A stretch of DNA of 64,000 nucleotides from Holophagales bacterium (GTDB taxonomy: Bacteria > Acidobacteriota > Thermoanaerobaculia > UBA5066): the NCBI GenBank assembly GCA_016714815.1, contig JADKBZ010000009.1, positions 186,001 through 250,000 on the forward strand. The letters run 5' to 3'. The notes beneath the pieces were generated by a model. That model ran no database searches. It was not told where the DNA came from and worked only from the letters and a program-made list of their open reading frames with translations. Positions 14,874 to 25,545 of this stretch are shown here, one piece after another. Positions within the stretch are counted from its first letter, which is position 1. Each line of letters opens with the position of its first letter. The position numbers and the translations under genes are program-made.

Positions 14874-15545
14874 TCAGATCAGCCCGGACCTGAGCGCCTT
14901 GCCGACGGCCTCGGAGCGGCTGTGGACGTGGAGCTTCTCGTAGATGGCCCGCACGTAGTTGCGGACGGTGTTGAGGCTCACGTCCAGCTCGTCGGCCGCC
15001 GCCTGGTAGCTGTAGCCCCTCGAGAGGAGCGTGAGGAAACGGAGCTCCTGCGGGGTGAGGTGCGCGTCGGGCGGCTCGGAAGGGCCGGGGAACTTCCGGA
15101 AGAGCTGAACGACCTTCCTCGCGACCTCGGGCGACATCGGAGCCCCCCCCGCGTGCGCCTCGACGGCCGCCTCGAGGATCCGGGAAGGAGGCGTCTTCTT
15201 GAGGAGGTAGCCGGACGCCCCGTTGCAGAGCGCCTCGAAGACGTGCTCGTCGTCGGCGTAGAGCGTGAGCATCACGACGACGAGGCCGGGGAAGCGTTCG
15301 ACGAACTTCTTCACCGCGCGGCTCCCGAGCTCGCCGGGAAGGCGGATGTCGAGGAGGAGGACGTCGGGTCCCGGCTTGACGAACCCGCGGAGCGCCTCCT
15401 CGGCAGAGCCGAACTCTCCCGCGCAGCGGAACCCCGAGGACTCCTCGACGAGGAGCCGCAGGCTCTCGCGCAGGTCGGGGTCGTCCTCGACGATCCCGAT
15501 CGAGACCGGGCCGGTCGTTCTCGGCGCGTCCATGGCGGCGTTCAT
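14874..15545 (-). CDS. NarL/FixJ-type response regulator (REC + LuxR HTH)
   Basis: A 223-residue regulator. The receiver domain (about 15-130) has the acidic pair in IVEDDPDLRES, the phospho-acceptor Asp in VLLLDIRLP, and Lys in YLLKKTPP. The LuxR-type helix-turn-helix is at about 155-215 (LTPQELRFLTLLSRGYSYQAAADELDVS, split here in my reading by its two helices). It starts 34 bases after the stop of the sensor kinase gene on the same strand, so it is the cognate regulator. A plausible target is the divergent Calx-beta gene or its own operon; this is inference from position. Confidence 0.92.
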   Translation of the reverse strand: MNAAMDAPRTTGPVSIGIVEDDPDLRESLRLLVEESSGFRCAGEFGSAEEALRGFVKPGPDVLLLDIRLPGELGSRAVKKFVERFPGLVVVMLTLYADDEHVFEALCNGASGYLLKKTPPSRILEAAVEAHAGGAPMSPEVARKVVQLFRKFPGPSEPPDAHLTPQELRFLTLLSRGYSYQAAADELDVSLNTVRNYVRAIYEKLHVHSRSEAVGKALRSGLI

Positions 15546-15579
15546 TCTGGCAGCGCGGGACCGGAAGAACAGAGCATGG

Positions 15580-18500
15580 TCATGCGGGGGGGCGGGCGCG
15601 TAACCGGAGCGACACGAGGGTTCCCCGTCCGGGCACGCTCTCGACCCGCAGCGTCCCGCCGAGGGCGCGGGCCCGCGCCTCCATGTTCCTGAGGCCCCGG
15701 CCGCCGACGAGCCGGGTGCCGGTCCCGACCGCCCCGGCGTCGAACCCGAGCCCGTCGTCCCGGAGCTCCAGGTCGAGGACGCCGTGGGCGGAGGCGACGA
15801 CGAGCGTGGCGTTCTGCGCGTGGGAGTGGCGTGCCGCGTTCGCCATCGCCTCCTTGAGGAGGAGGTAGACGTTGCGGCGCTGGTCCGGGTGCATCCCGAC
15901 CCGCTCGGCCCCCTCGGGAACCTCCACGCGCCACGAGATCCCCGCGGGCTCGAGGAGCTCGGCCGCCGTCAGCCGGAGGCGCTCTCCGAGGCTCCGCAGG
16001 TCGTCCCGCCGGGGGTCGACCGCCCAGATGCCGTCCGCCAGCTTCTCCACGACGGTCCGCGACGCCTCGCCGATCTTCTCGACGAGCTCGGCCGGCGACC
16101 CACCCTCCCGCGTCCTTCGCGAGGCGACCTCGGAGAGGATGGAGATCCGCGAGAGGCTCGCTCCCAGGTCGTCGTGGAGGTCCGACGCGATCCGGGTCCG
16201 AACCGCGTCGAGCTCGCGCCGCCGGCGCCAGCGCGCGGCCTCGACCGCGTAGCCCGTGCCGGTCAGAAGAAGGGCCAGCCCTGAAAGGAACCACCACCGG
16301 CGCCAGAACGGCGGCAGGACCTCGAACTTCACGACCGCCGGCTCGCTGGATTCGCCCCCGAGTGCGACGGAGCGGACGAGGAACCGGTAGCTCCCGGCCG
16401 CGAGGTGGTCGAAGTGGACGGTGCGGTCCTTCCGGCGTTCGGACCACGTCCGCTCGAAGCCCTCCAGGAGATGCTCGTAGAGGAGCGGCTCCCCGGGGCG
16501 GCCGAGACCGAAGAAGTCGAGCGAGAGGGTGGCCGAGTGAGAGAGCTCACCGAGGTCGAGGACCAGTTCGCCGAGGCCGGAAACGGGCCGCGCCTCTCCC
16601 GAGACCAGCGTGGCCGACACCCGAACCGCCGGGGGGCGGACCGGCTTCGCCGGACCTCCCGAGAGCCGGGCGAGACCGTTCCAGGAGGCGAACCAGAGCC
16701 TCCCTTCGCGATCGCGGCAGGCGCCGGTGGCCTCGGTAGAGAGGACTCCGCGGGCTGCCCGGACCTCCGAGATCGCACCCGTCGCAGGGTCGAGCCGCAT
16801 CAGCTCCCGGCTCGTCGTGAAGACGACCCGGTCGTCCCCGTCGAGGGCGAGCTCGCCGAGGTGGAAGGCGGAGATCCCCTCCGCGGCGCCATAGAGGAAC
16901 ACCCCCGGATCGTCGGCGTCGGGTTCGTCGAACCTCATCAGCCCTTTTCCGAACGTCGTGGCCCAGAGCCGCCCTCGACGGTCCAGGGCGAACCCTCCGA
17001 CGGGGGCGATCGGAATGCCGTTGCGCCCGGAGACGACCCGGAAGCGGCCGCCGCGGAAACGTGCGAGCGTGCCGTCGCGGTAGGAGATCCAGACGTTTCC
17101 GGCCGCGTCCTCGGCGAAACGGTACGGGGACCCGAGCGCCGGCAGACCGTCGGCCTCTCCGAATCGCTCGAACCGGCCGCTGGACCGGCGGTAGCGGGTG
17201 AGGGGCTCGCGCGCCGGACCGAACGTCCCGATCCATATGTCGCCGCGGCTGTCCTCGAAGAGGCGTGAGAGGTCATCGGAGGAGAGGCCGTCGCGGGTCG
17301 TGTAGACGGCGACCGGGGCCGCGCGGGCGAGCTGCTCGAGCCGCAACGCCGGCGCGAATCGAACGAGGCCCTGCCGGGACGCGAGCCAGAAGCCTCCCTC
17401 GTGGTCCTCCAGGACACCGTGGTAGACGCGCCACGAAACCTCGTCCAGACCTGCAGGGAGCCGCGGACGGATGCTCGCGAACCCGCGCCCCTCGGGCCGC
17501 GAGAGCGTCCAGTTCGAGCTGGCGGCACAGATTTCCCCGTTCCTCCGGAGGAAGACGGCGGAGACGATCGAGCCGAGGCCGTCGCTCTCCTGGAAGAGGG
17601 CGTTGCCCGAAAGGGAGACGCGGACCACGCCGCTTCCGGGCGTCGCCAGCCAGATCCCGCCGTCGCCATCCTCCGCGATCGCGATGATGCGGGAATTGGG
17701 CAGGCCCTCGCGCGTGCCCCAGGCCGTCACGCGCGGTCCTTCCAGGACCACGAGGCCGTCCTCGGAGCCGAGGAGGACCCGGCCCGGCGTGACGAGGATC
17801 GCCGTGACGGAGGGCCCGGGGAGGCCGTCGGGCTCGGCCATCCTCCCGGTGACGGCGAACGTCTTCGGATCGAGGATCGCGAGCCCGCCGCGCAGAAGCC
17901 CCGCAAGGATCCTCCCGTCCCCGGCCCGCGCGAGCGCGGCGACGGTGTCGGCGCCGCCCGGCGCCACGGGGATCCTGCGGACCTCTCCCGCCGGAGAGAC
18001 GAGCATCAGGCCGAAGCGTGTCCCGACGAGGACCCCGGCGTCCGTCTCGAGGAAGGCCCAGACCATCACGGTCTCCTCGGGCTGGCCCGGAACGTCGAGG
18101 AGGACCCGCTCGAAAGCGGCGTCCGGACGCCACGTCCGCCCCCGGGGCATTCGGAAGAGCCCGCCGTCGGTCCCGGCCCAGAGCGTCCCTCGGGGATCGA
18201 GGTGGAGGACGTTCACCCGCGAGCCGCCGTCGCGCTCGACGAAGACGGGCCTGAAGCGCGGGCGCGCCGCGGCCGGCTCGAACCAGGCGACGCCGCCGCC
18301 GTTCGTCGCGACCCAGGCTCCCTCTCCGGAGGCGAGGAGATCGTTCGTGGAGGGGACGGGAAGACCTTCGGCGATCCCGTAGTTGACGAACTCCCGCCCG
18401 TCGAACCGGCTCAGGCCCTCGGTCGTGCAGAACCAGAGGAACCCCAGGCCGTCCTCCCGGATCATCTTCACCCGGTTGTGAGCGAGGCCGTCCAGCGTCG

Positions 18501-18609
18501 TGTAGGTCCGCACGGGGAGCAGCTCCCCGTGCGCCGGGAAGGCCACCGGGGGCGCGAGCAGCGCCAGGGTCGCGGCGAGCCGGAGGAACCGGCAGGAGCG
18601 TTCCGTCAT
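15580..18609 (-). CDS. Exported beta-propeller sensor histidine kinase (Reg_prop, Y_Y_Y, HisKA_3)
   Basis: A 1,009-residue membrane sensor. The frame extends upstream, but ATG 18609 begins a good signal peptide (MTERSCRFLRLAATLALLAP... to FPAHG), so I use it. Two periplasmic beta propellers follow, seen as repeated segments such as LGFLWFCTTEGLSRFDG, GTLWAGTDGGLFRM and GGIWLATPGSGVVRV. A Y_Y_Y domain (about 700-780) precedes one membrane helix (WWFLSGLALLLTGTGYAV). The cytoplasmic part has the HisKA_3 box with His in SDLHDDLGASLSRI and an HATPase domain (RDDGLGFD). The regulator gene follows. Proteins of this layout often sense glycans, but the ligand here is unknown. Confidence 0.92.
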   Translation of the reverse strand: MTERSCRFLRLAATLALLAPPVAFPAHGELLPVRTYTTLDGLAHNRVKMIREDGLGFLWFCTTEGLSRFDGREFVNYGIAEGLPVPSTNDLLASGEGAWVATNGGGVAWFEPAAARPRFRPVFVERDGGSRVNVLHLDPRGTLWAGTDGGLFRMPRGRTWRPDAAFERVLLDVPGQPEETVMVWAFLETDAGVLVGTRFGLMLVSPAGEVRRIPVAPGGADTVAALARAGDGRILAGLLRGGLAILDPKTFAVTGRMAEPDGLPGPSVTAILVTPGRVLLGSEDGLVVLEGPRVTAWGTREGLPNSRIIAIAEDGDGGIWLATPGSGVVRVSLSGNALFQESDGLGSIVSAVFLRRNGEICAASSNWTLSRPEGRGFASIRPRLPAGLDEVSWRVYHGVLEDHEGGFWLASRQGLVRFAPALRLEQLARAAPVAVYTTRDGLSSDDLSRLFEDSRGDIWIGTFGPAREPLTRYRRSSGRFERFGEADGLPALGSPYRFAEDAAGNVWISYRDGTLARFRGGRFRVVSGRNGIPIAPVGGFALDRRGRLWATTFGKGLMRFDEPDADDPGVFLYGAAEGISAFHLGELALDGDDRVVFTTSRELMRLDPATGAISEVRAARGVLSTEATGACRDREGRLWFASWNGLARLSGGPAKPVRPPAVRVSATLVSGEARPVSGLGELVLDLGELSHSATLSLDFFGLGRPGEPLLYEHLLEGFERTWSERRKDRTVHFDHLAAGSYRFLVRSVALGGESSEPAVVKFEVLPPFWRRWWFLSGLALLLTGTGYAVEAARWRRRRELDAVRTRIASDLHDDLGASLSRISILSEVASRRTREGGSPAELVEKIGEASRTVVEKLADGIWAVDPRRDDLRSLGERLRLTAAELLEPAGISWRVEVPEGAERVGMHPDQRRNVYLLLKEAMANAARHSHAQNATLVVASAHGVLDLELRDDGLGFDAGAVGTGTRLVGGRGLRNMEARARALGGTLRVESVPGRGTLVSLRLRARPPA

Positions 18610-18785
18610 TCGGCCGACAGGCGCGGAGGATAGCCCGCGGGGACCGGATCGAAGAGAGGGGCGCGCGCGAAATGAGGAGGGGCGCATGTTCATGCGCTGA
18701 CGCCCGGCCCACCGAAACCGTACCGTCCCACAGATTCCAGGAACACCGTGCCATCGCCCGGCGGGCGGTGGCGGAGAGGCTTGCC

Positions 18786-21700
18786 ATGAACGCCCCACGG
18801 ACACCTCACGCTCGACGCGCACTCCTCCCGGTCCTCGCGCCCGCTCTTCTCCTCGCCGTGGCCGCCGCGATCGCGCCCCGGGCCTTCGGGACGACGTTCA
18901 CCGTCGACACGAGCGGCTCGGCGCCCGACGCCCTGCTCGGGAACGGCGCCTGCGCCATCAGCGGAGGGGGCTGCACGCTCCACGCGGCGATCGAGGAGAT
19001 CAACGCCATCGGCGGCGGTCCGCACACGATCGCTTTCTCGATCTCCGTCGTGACGCTCACGGAGAGCCTCCCGCCGCTCGTCAAGCCCGTGATCGTCGAC
19101 GGTGGCGGCTCGCGGACCGAGATCTCGGGCGGCCCGGGGCCGAGCTTCGGAACGAACGGCGGCTTCGTCGTCAACTCCACGGCCAGCCCGACGACGATCA
19201 GGAACCTCGTCGTCAACTGGATGGGAGGCCCCGGCATCTCCCTGATCGACGGGGGGAACACGGTCGAGAACTGCTACGTCGGGACGAACGCGGCGGGGAC
19301 CGCGGCCAAGCCGAACAACGGCCCGGGGATCAGCGTCACGACGACGGCCCTCGGCCCGTATCCCACGCCCCCCATGCCGCCGAACATCGGCCTCGTCGTC
19401 GGGAACATCATCGGCCACCCGAGCGACGGGGCGAAGGGCAACCTCATCTCCGGAAACCTCGGCGACGGCGTCGCGATCTTCGCGGAACGGACCGTCAAGA
19501 ACATCGTCGCGTACAACGTCATCGGCGCGAACGCGCTCGTCACGGCGGCGATCCCGAACGTCGGGCACGGCGTTTCGATCAGCGGGTTCGCCTACAAGAA
19601 CACGATCGGGCCCGGGAACTGGATCTGCGGCGACAAGACGGACACCCTTCACGACGGCATCTACATCCAGGGGAAGGTCTGGGAGCCGAACGTCGTCACC
19701 GGGAACGTCATCGGAGCGTCGAAGGACCTCCTGACGAACCTCGGTTTCGGCCGCAACGGGATCCGGGTCGAGTCGACCCGTTACGACCCGGTCGCCGTCC
19801 CCGAGGTCGCCACCCTCGGTCCCTCGAACGTCGTCGGCTTCAGCGGCGAGGAAGGGATCATGGTGACGTCCGGCGCCGAGAGAGTCCGGATCTTCGGGAA
19901 CTTCATCGGCATCGGTGCCACGGCGGCGAGCCCGACGGTCTTCCACGACCTCGGAAACATGAAGGAAGGGATCTTCCTCACGACCTCCGGCGTCAGCCCG
20001 ACCGACAACACCACCTCGGGGCACCTGATCGGCGGGGTCACGCCGGCCTCGATGAACGTGATCTCGGCGAACGGCAAGATCGCCGCCGGGGCGGCGGGAA
20101 TCCGGCTCTCGTCCCTCTCGACCGACACGAGGATCCAGGGGAACGTCATCGGGCGCGACCCGCTCAACCTGCTGAACTTCCCCAACAGCAAGGACGGCAT
20201 CTTCGTCGAGGGCTCCGGCCACAACGTGATCGGCGGGACGGGCGTCGGCGAGGCGAACGTCATCGCCGGGAACGGCCGGAACGGCGTGAAGATCACGAGC
20301 AGCGGCAACGGCTGGGCGAACCTCGTCTCCGGCAACGCGATCTTCGGGAACCACACCCTCGAGAATGGTCTCGGGATCGACCTCGAGTACGTCGCCCAGG
20401 GAGCGGATCCGACGAACAACACCGACCCGGCCACGAACTACTCGAACTACGGCCAGAACGCGCCCGTCGTCTCGACGGGCGCAGGCGCGCCGTACTACGA
20501 CACGGCGACCGGGAACACGGTCGTCGACTGGACGCTCGACACGAGCGCGGGGACCCCGATCACGCTCGAGTTCTTCGCGAGCGATGCCGCCGGCTTCTCG
20601 GGAAACGGCGAGGGGCAGGTCTACCTCGGCAAGACGACGATCACGACGGACGGCTCGGGCCATGCCGCGGGCGCGACCCCGATCACCCCGTCGACCCCCC
20701 TCGACTCGCGCACGAAGTACGTGACGATGACCGCCACGCCGACGAACACGATCGACCCGCCGGGGACGGTCAACTCCGGACCGGCGAACAACACCTCGGA
20801 GTTCTCGAACGCCGTCCGCGTTCCGAACCCGGGCGTTCTCCAGTTCAGCGCCACGACCTTCGGCGTCGGCGAGTCGGGCGGCTCGGTGACGATCACGGTC
20901 ACGAGGACGGGCGGATCCGACGGCGCGGTCTCGGTGGACTACGCGACGAGCGACGGGACGGCGAACCAGCCGGGCGACTACGCCGCGGCGAGCGGCACCC
21001 TGAACTGGGCCGATGCGGACTCCGCGTCGAAGACCTTCAGCGTGGCGATCGCCAGCGACACGACCTACGAGGGAAACGAGACGGTCCAGCTGGCGCTCTC
21101 GGGCCCGGGCGGCCACGCGACCCTCGGAGCGAACACGACGGCGACGCTGACGATCACCGACGACGACGTCCAGCCGTCGATCTCGATCGCGCCGTTCAGC
21201 CTCCTGGAGGGCGACTCCGGCCTCACCCCCTTCGTCTTCGCCGTGACCCTCTCCGGCCCGAGCGCACAGACGGTGGCGGCGAGCTGGGCCACGTTCGACG
21301 GGAGCGCTTTCGCTCCTGGCGACTACGTCGCCGGCAGCGGCACGGTGACGTTCCTCCCCGGCGTCGTCGCGCAGACGGTCACGGTGAACGTCGTCGGCGA
21401 GACGACGAACGAGTCCGACGAGACCTTCACGGTCGGCCTCTCGAGCCCGTCCAACGCGACGATCGGCGTGGGCACGGGCCTCGGGACGATCCTGAACGAC
21501 GACGCTGCGACGCCGACGTTCACGATCGGCAACGTGACGCAGGCGGAAGGGAACGCGGGGACGTCGTCGTACGTCTTCACGGTGACGCTCTCACCGGCGG
21601 CGGCCGCGGCGGCGACGGTCCAGGCGGCGACGTCGAACGGGACGGCGACGACGGCGGACGGCGACTACGTGGCGAACACGCAGACGCTGAACTTCGCGGC

Positions 21701-23660
21701 GGGGGTGACGACGCAGAGCTTCACGGTGACGGTGAACGGCGACACGAAGTTCGAGCCGACCGAAGACTTCACGGTAACGCTGAGCGCGGGTAGCGTCGGG
21801 ACGGCGATCGGCGGGGGCGGGGCGGCCACGGGGACGATCACGAACGACGACACGGCGCCGACGATCTCGATCAGCGACGTCTCGGCGCTGGAAGGGAACT
21901 CCGGCACGACGGCGTTCACGTTCAACGTGACGCTCTCGAACGCGAGCTCGCAGACGGTGACGGTGAACACCGCGACGGCCGACGGGACGGCCACGCAGCC
22001 GGCGGACTACGCCCCGGCCGGCGGAACGCTGACCTTCAACCCGGGCGTCACGACGCAGCCGGTGACGGTGAACGTCGCCGGAGAGACGACGAACGAGCCG
22101 GACGAGACCTTCTTCGTGAACCTGACGGCCCCGTCGAACGCCTCGATCCTCGACGCGCAGGGCGTCGGGACGATCCAGAACGACGACTCGACGACGCCGA
22201 CCTTCACGATCGGCAGCGTCACTCAGGCGGAGGGGAACGCCGGGACGTCTTCCTTCGTCTTCGCGGTGACGCTCTCGCCGGCGGCGGCGGGACCGGTCTC
22301 GGTCCAGGCGGCGACGTCGGACGGGACGGCGACGACGGCGGACGGCGACTACGTGGCGAACGCGCAGACGCTGACCTTCGCGGCGGGCGCGACGACGCAG
22401 ACCTTCACGGTGACGGTGAACGGCGACACGAAGTTCGAGCCGACCGAAGACTTCACGGTCACGCTGAGCGCGGGTAGCGGCGGGACGGTGATCGGCGGAG
22501 GCGGAACGGCCACCGGGACGATCACGAACGACGACACGGCGCCGACGATCTCGATCGGCGACGTCTCGGCGCTGGAAGGGAACTCGGGGACGACGGCGTT
22601 CACGTTCAACGTGACGCTCTCGAACGCGACCTCGCAGACGGTGACGGTGAACCATGCGACGGCCGACGGCACGGCCACGCAGCCCGGCGACTACGCCCCG
22701 GCCGGCGGCACGCTGACGTTCAACCCGGGCGTCACGACGCAGCCGGTGACGGTGAACGTCGCCGGCGAGACGACGAACGAGCCCGACGAGACGTTCTTCG
22801 TGAACCTGACGGCCCCGTCGAACGCCTCGATCCTCGACGGGCAGGGGCTCGGGACGATCCAGAACGACGACTCGACGACGCCGACCTTCACGATCACGAA
22901 CGTCTCCCAGGCCGAAGGCGACGCCGGGACGACCCTCTTCAGCTTCACGGTCAGCCTCTCCCCGGCCGCCGTGGCGCCGGCCTCCGTGCAGGCGGCGACG
23001 GCCGACGGCACCGCCACGGCGGCTTCGGGCGACTACGTGGCCAGCACGCAGACGCTGAACTTCGCGGCGGGCGTCACGAGCCAGCCCTTCACCGTGACCG
23101 TAAACGGCGACGGGACCTTCGAGCCGGACGAGACCTTCTCCGTGAACCTCTCCGCGAGCAGCGCGGGAACCGCGATCGGCGGCGGCGCGACGGCCTCGGG
23201 AACGATCACGGGCGATGATCCGCAGCCGGCGATCTCCCTGGCCAACGTCGTCGCGCCGGCCGCCGGCGCCGGGAACGTGACCTTCACCTTCACCCTGACG
23301 CTCTCGAACCCCAGCTCGCAGTCCATCTCCGTGAACTGGGCCACCGACGACGGGACGGCCTCGGCCGCCGCAGGGGACTACGTCGCGGCGAACGGCACGG
23401 TGACGTTCCCGGCCGGCTCGACGACGCAGACCTTCTCGGTGACGATCACGACCCACGCGACGAGCGGCCCGGCGAAGACGTTCTTCGTCAACCTCTCGGT
23501 TCCGCTCAACGCCACCATCGCCACGGTCCAGGCGGTCGGAACGATCCTGCCGGCGACTTCGGCGGAAGCCGTCGTCCCGGTTCTCGGCCGGGCGGCTCTC
23601 GCGTTCCTGTCGCTGCTCGTCGCGGCGGCGGGCGCGTGGGCGCTTCGCAGATCGGCCTAG
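18786..23660 (+). CDS. Large secreted protein: CSLREA-like start, beta-helix, eight Calx-beta repeats, IPTL-CTERM-like tail
   Basis: A 1,624-residue exported protein. ATG 18786 with GGAGAGG upstream starts a signal peptide ending near APRAFG. The next 40 residues (TTFTVDTSG, CTLHAAIEEINA) resemble the CSLREA domain. A right-handed beta-helix region with many NVI/GN repeats runs to about residue 680. Eight Calx-beta-like domains of about 112-116 residues follow, each closing in a D-D-D or N-D-D motif, typical of calcium-binding turns. The tail VVPVLGRAALAFLSLLVAAAG with RRSA at the end fits an IPTL-CTERM type sorting signal. It is divergent from the sensor kinase across a 176-base gap. Likely an adhesin or matrix protein. 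Internal 684-bp repeats are described separately. Confidence 0.88.
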   Translation: MNAPRTPHARRALLPVLAPALLLAVAAAIAPRAFGTTFTVDTSGSAPDALLGNGACAISGGGCTLHAAIEEINAIGGGPHTIAFSISVVTLTESLPPLVKPVIVDGGGSRTEISGGPGPSFGTNGGFVVNSTASPTTIRNLVVNWMGGPGISLIDGGNTVENCYVGTNAAGTAAKPNNGPGISVTTTALGPYPTPPMPPNIGLVVGNIIGHPSDGAKGNLISGNLGDGVAIFAERTVKNIVAYNVIGANALVTAAIPNVGHGVSISGFAYKNTIGPGNWICGDKTDTLHDGIYIQGKVWEPNVVTGNVIGASKDLLTNLGFGRNGIRVESTRYDPVAVPEVATLGPSNVVGFSGEEGIMVTSGAERVRIFGNFIGIGATAASPTVFHDLGNMKEGIFLTTSGVSPTDNTTSGHLIGGVTPASMNVISANGKIAAGAAGIRLSSLSTDTRIQGNVIGRDPLNLLNFPNSKDGIFVEGSGHNVIGGTGVGEANVIAGNGRNGVKITSSGNGWANLVSGNAIFGNHTLENGLGIDLEYVAQGADPTNNTDPATNYSNYGQNAPVVSTGAGAPYYDTATGNTVVDWTLDTSAGTPITLEFFASDAAGFSGNGEGQVYLGKTTITTDGSGHAAGATPITPSTPLDSRTKYVTMTATPTNTIDPPGTVNSGPANNTSEFSNAVRVPNPGVLQFSATTFGVGESGGSVTITVTRTGGSDGAVSVDYATSDGTANQPGDYAAASGTLNWADADSASKTFSVAIASDTTYEGNETVQLALSGPGGHATLGANTTATLTITDDDVQPSISIAPFSLLEGDSGLTPFVFAVTLSGPSAQTVAASWATFDGSAFAPGDYVAGSGTVTFLPGVVAQTVTVNVVGETTNESDETFTVGLSSPSNATIGVGTGLGTILNDDAATPTFTIGNVTQAEGNAGTSSYVFTVTLSPAAAAAATVQAATSNGTATTADGDYVANTQTLNFAAGVTTQSFTVTVNGDTKFEPTEDFTVTLSAGSVGTAIGGGGAATGTITNDDTAPTISISDVSALEGNSGTTAFTFNVTLSNASSQTVTVNTATADGTATQPADYAPAGGTLTFNPGVTTQPVTVNVAGETTNEPDETFFVNLTAPSNASILDAQGVGTIQNDDSTTPTFTIGSVTQAEGNAGTSSFVFAVTLSPAAAGPVSVQAATSDGTATTADGDYVANAQTLTFAAGATTQTFTVTVNGDTKFEPTEDFTVTLSAGSGGTVIGGGGTATGTITNDDTAPTISIGDVSALEGNSGTTAFTFNVTLSNATSQTVTVNHATADGTATQPGDYAPAGGTLTFNPGVTTQPVTVNVAGETTNEPDETFFVNLTAPSNASILDGQGLGTIQNDDSTTPTFTITNVSQAEGDAGTTLFSFTVSLSPAAVAPASVQAATADGTATAASGDYVASTQTLNFAAGVTSQPFTVTVNGDGTFEPDETFSVNLSASSAGTAIGGGATASGTITGDDPQPAISLANVVAPAAGAGNVTFTFTLTLSNPSSQSISVNWATDDGTASAAAGDYVAANGTVTFPAGSTTQTFSVTITTHATSGPAKTFFVNLSVPLNATIATVQAVGTILPATSAEAVVPVLGRAALAFLSLLVAAAGAWALRRSA
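21511..22878 (+). repeat. Two tandem 684-bp coding repeats inside the Calx-beta gene
   Basis: 21511-22194 and 22195-22878 align without gaps at a 684-base offset, checked at four anchor points. Each unit codes for two Calx-beta domains (228 residues). They are nearly identical over long runs, for example around the KFEPTEDF and SALEGNSGTTAF segments. A third, more diverged copy starts at 22879. The near identity at DNA level points to recent duplication or gene conversion. Confidence 0.9.
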
Positions 23661-23714
23661 GGGCCGCAGGCGAGCCGCCCGCAGGAAGGGCGGGGGAAGA
23701 AACAAGAGAAGGAC

Positions 23715-23744
23715 GAACGCCCGGGCGAACCCGCCCGGGCGTTC
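23715..23744 (+). terminator. Hairpin terminator candidate after the Calx-beta gene
   Basis: GAACGCCCGGGCG, loop AACC, then CGCCCGGGCGTTC: a perfect 13-bp stem 54 bases after the stop at 23660. The following T content is weak (TTCTCGCC), so termination is likely but not certain. Confidence 0.7.
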
Positions 23745-23778
23745 TCGCCTGTCAGGGGCGGCGCAGAGTGTAGAGGGT

Positions 23779-23790
23779 AGACCTGACCCC
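23779..23790 (-). repeat. REP-like motif, reverse orientation
   Basis: AGACCTGACCCC on the plus strand is the reverse complement of GGGGTCAGGTCT found at 55866-55877. It lies between the two terminators in the gap between the convergent Calx-beta and ahcY genes. CAGG within a GG-rich start also resembles the left end of the RAYT inverted repeat at 4545. Confidence 0.45.
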
Positions 23791-23809
23791 ATGCTTCGGG
23801 GAAAGAAAA

Positions 23810-23833
23810 AGGCCCGGGGGATGCCCCGGGCCT
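23810..23833 (-). terminator. Intrinsic terminator of ahcY
   Basis: Read on the minus strand: AGGCCCGGGG, loop CATC, CCCCGGGCCT, then TTTTTCTTTC. A perfect 10-bp GC-rich stem with a T-rich tail, 28 bases past the ahcY stop. Confidence 0.88.
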
Positions 23834-23860
23834 CGTGACGATCGGGCGGCCGCCCTCGGT

Positions 23861-25351
<1,491 letters not shown>

Positions 25352-25545
25352 GCTGCTCCTTGACCGCTGCGGGGCGGAAGATTCCGGCTCTCCCGGCGGC
25401 CGATCGTGTTACGGGAAATGCGTCCGGGCGGATGCCCGGCCGACGTGCCCAACCCTCAAGTGTCCCAACCAAGTGCGCCCGTTGTCAAAGCGCCTCCCCG
25501 CGCAAACGGTCCGGGGCCTTCCGGCCGGGTCCCGCTTCCCGCGCG

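Noticed and set aside
21511..22878. CRISPR-like repetition
   Set aside because: The repeats are 684 bp long, contiguous and in frame with Calx-beta domains; no short repeats with unique spacers.
25352..25545. SAH riboswitch upstream of ahcY
   Set aside because: No recognisable core motif or pseudoknot partner could be matched by eye.
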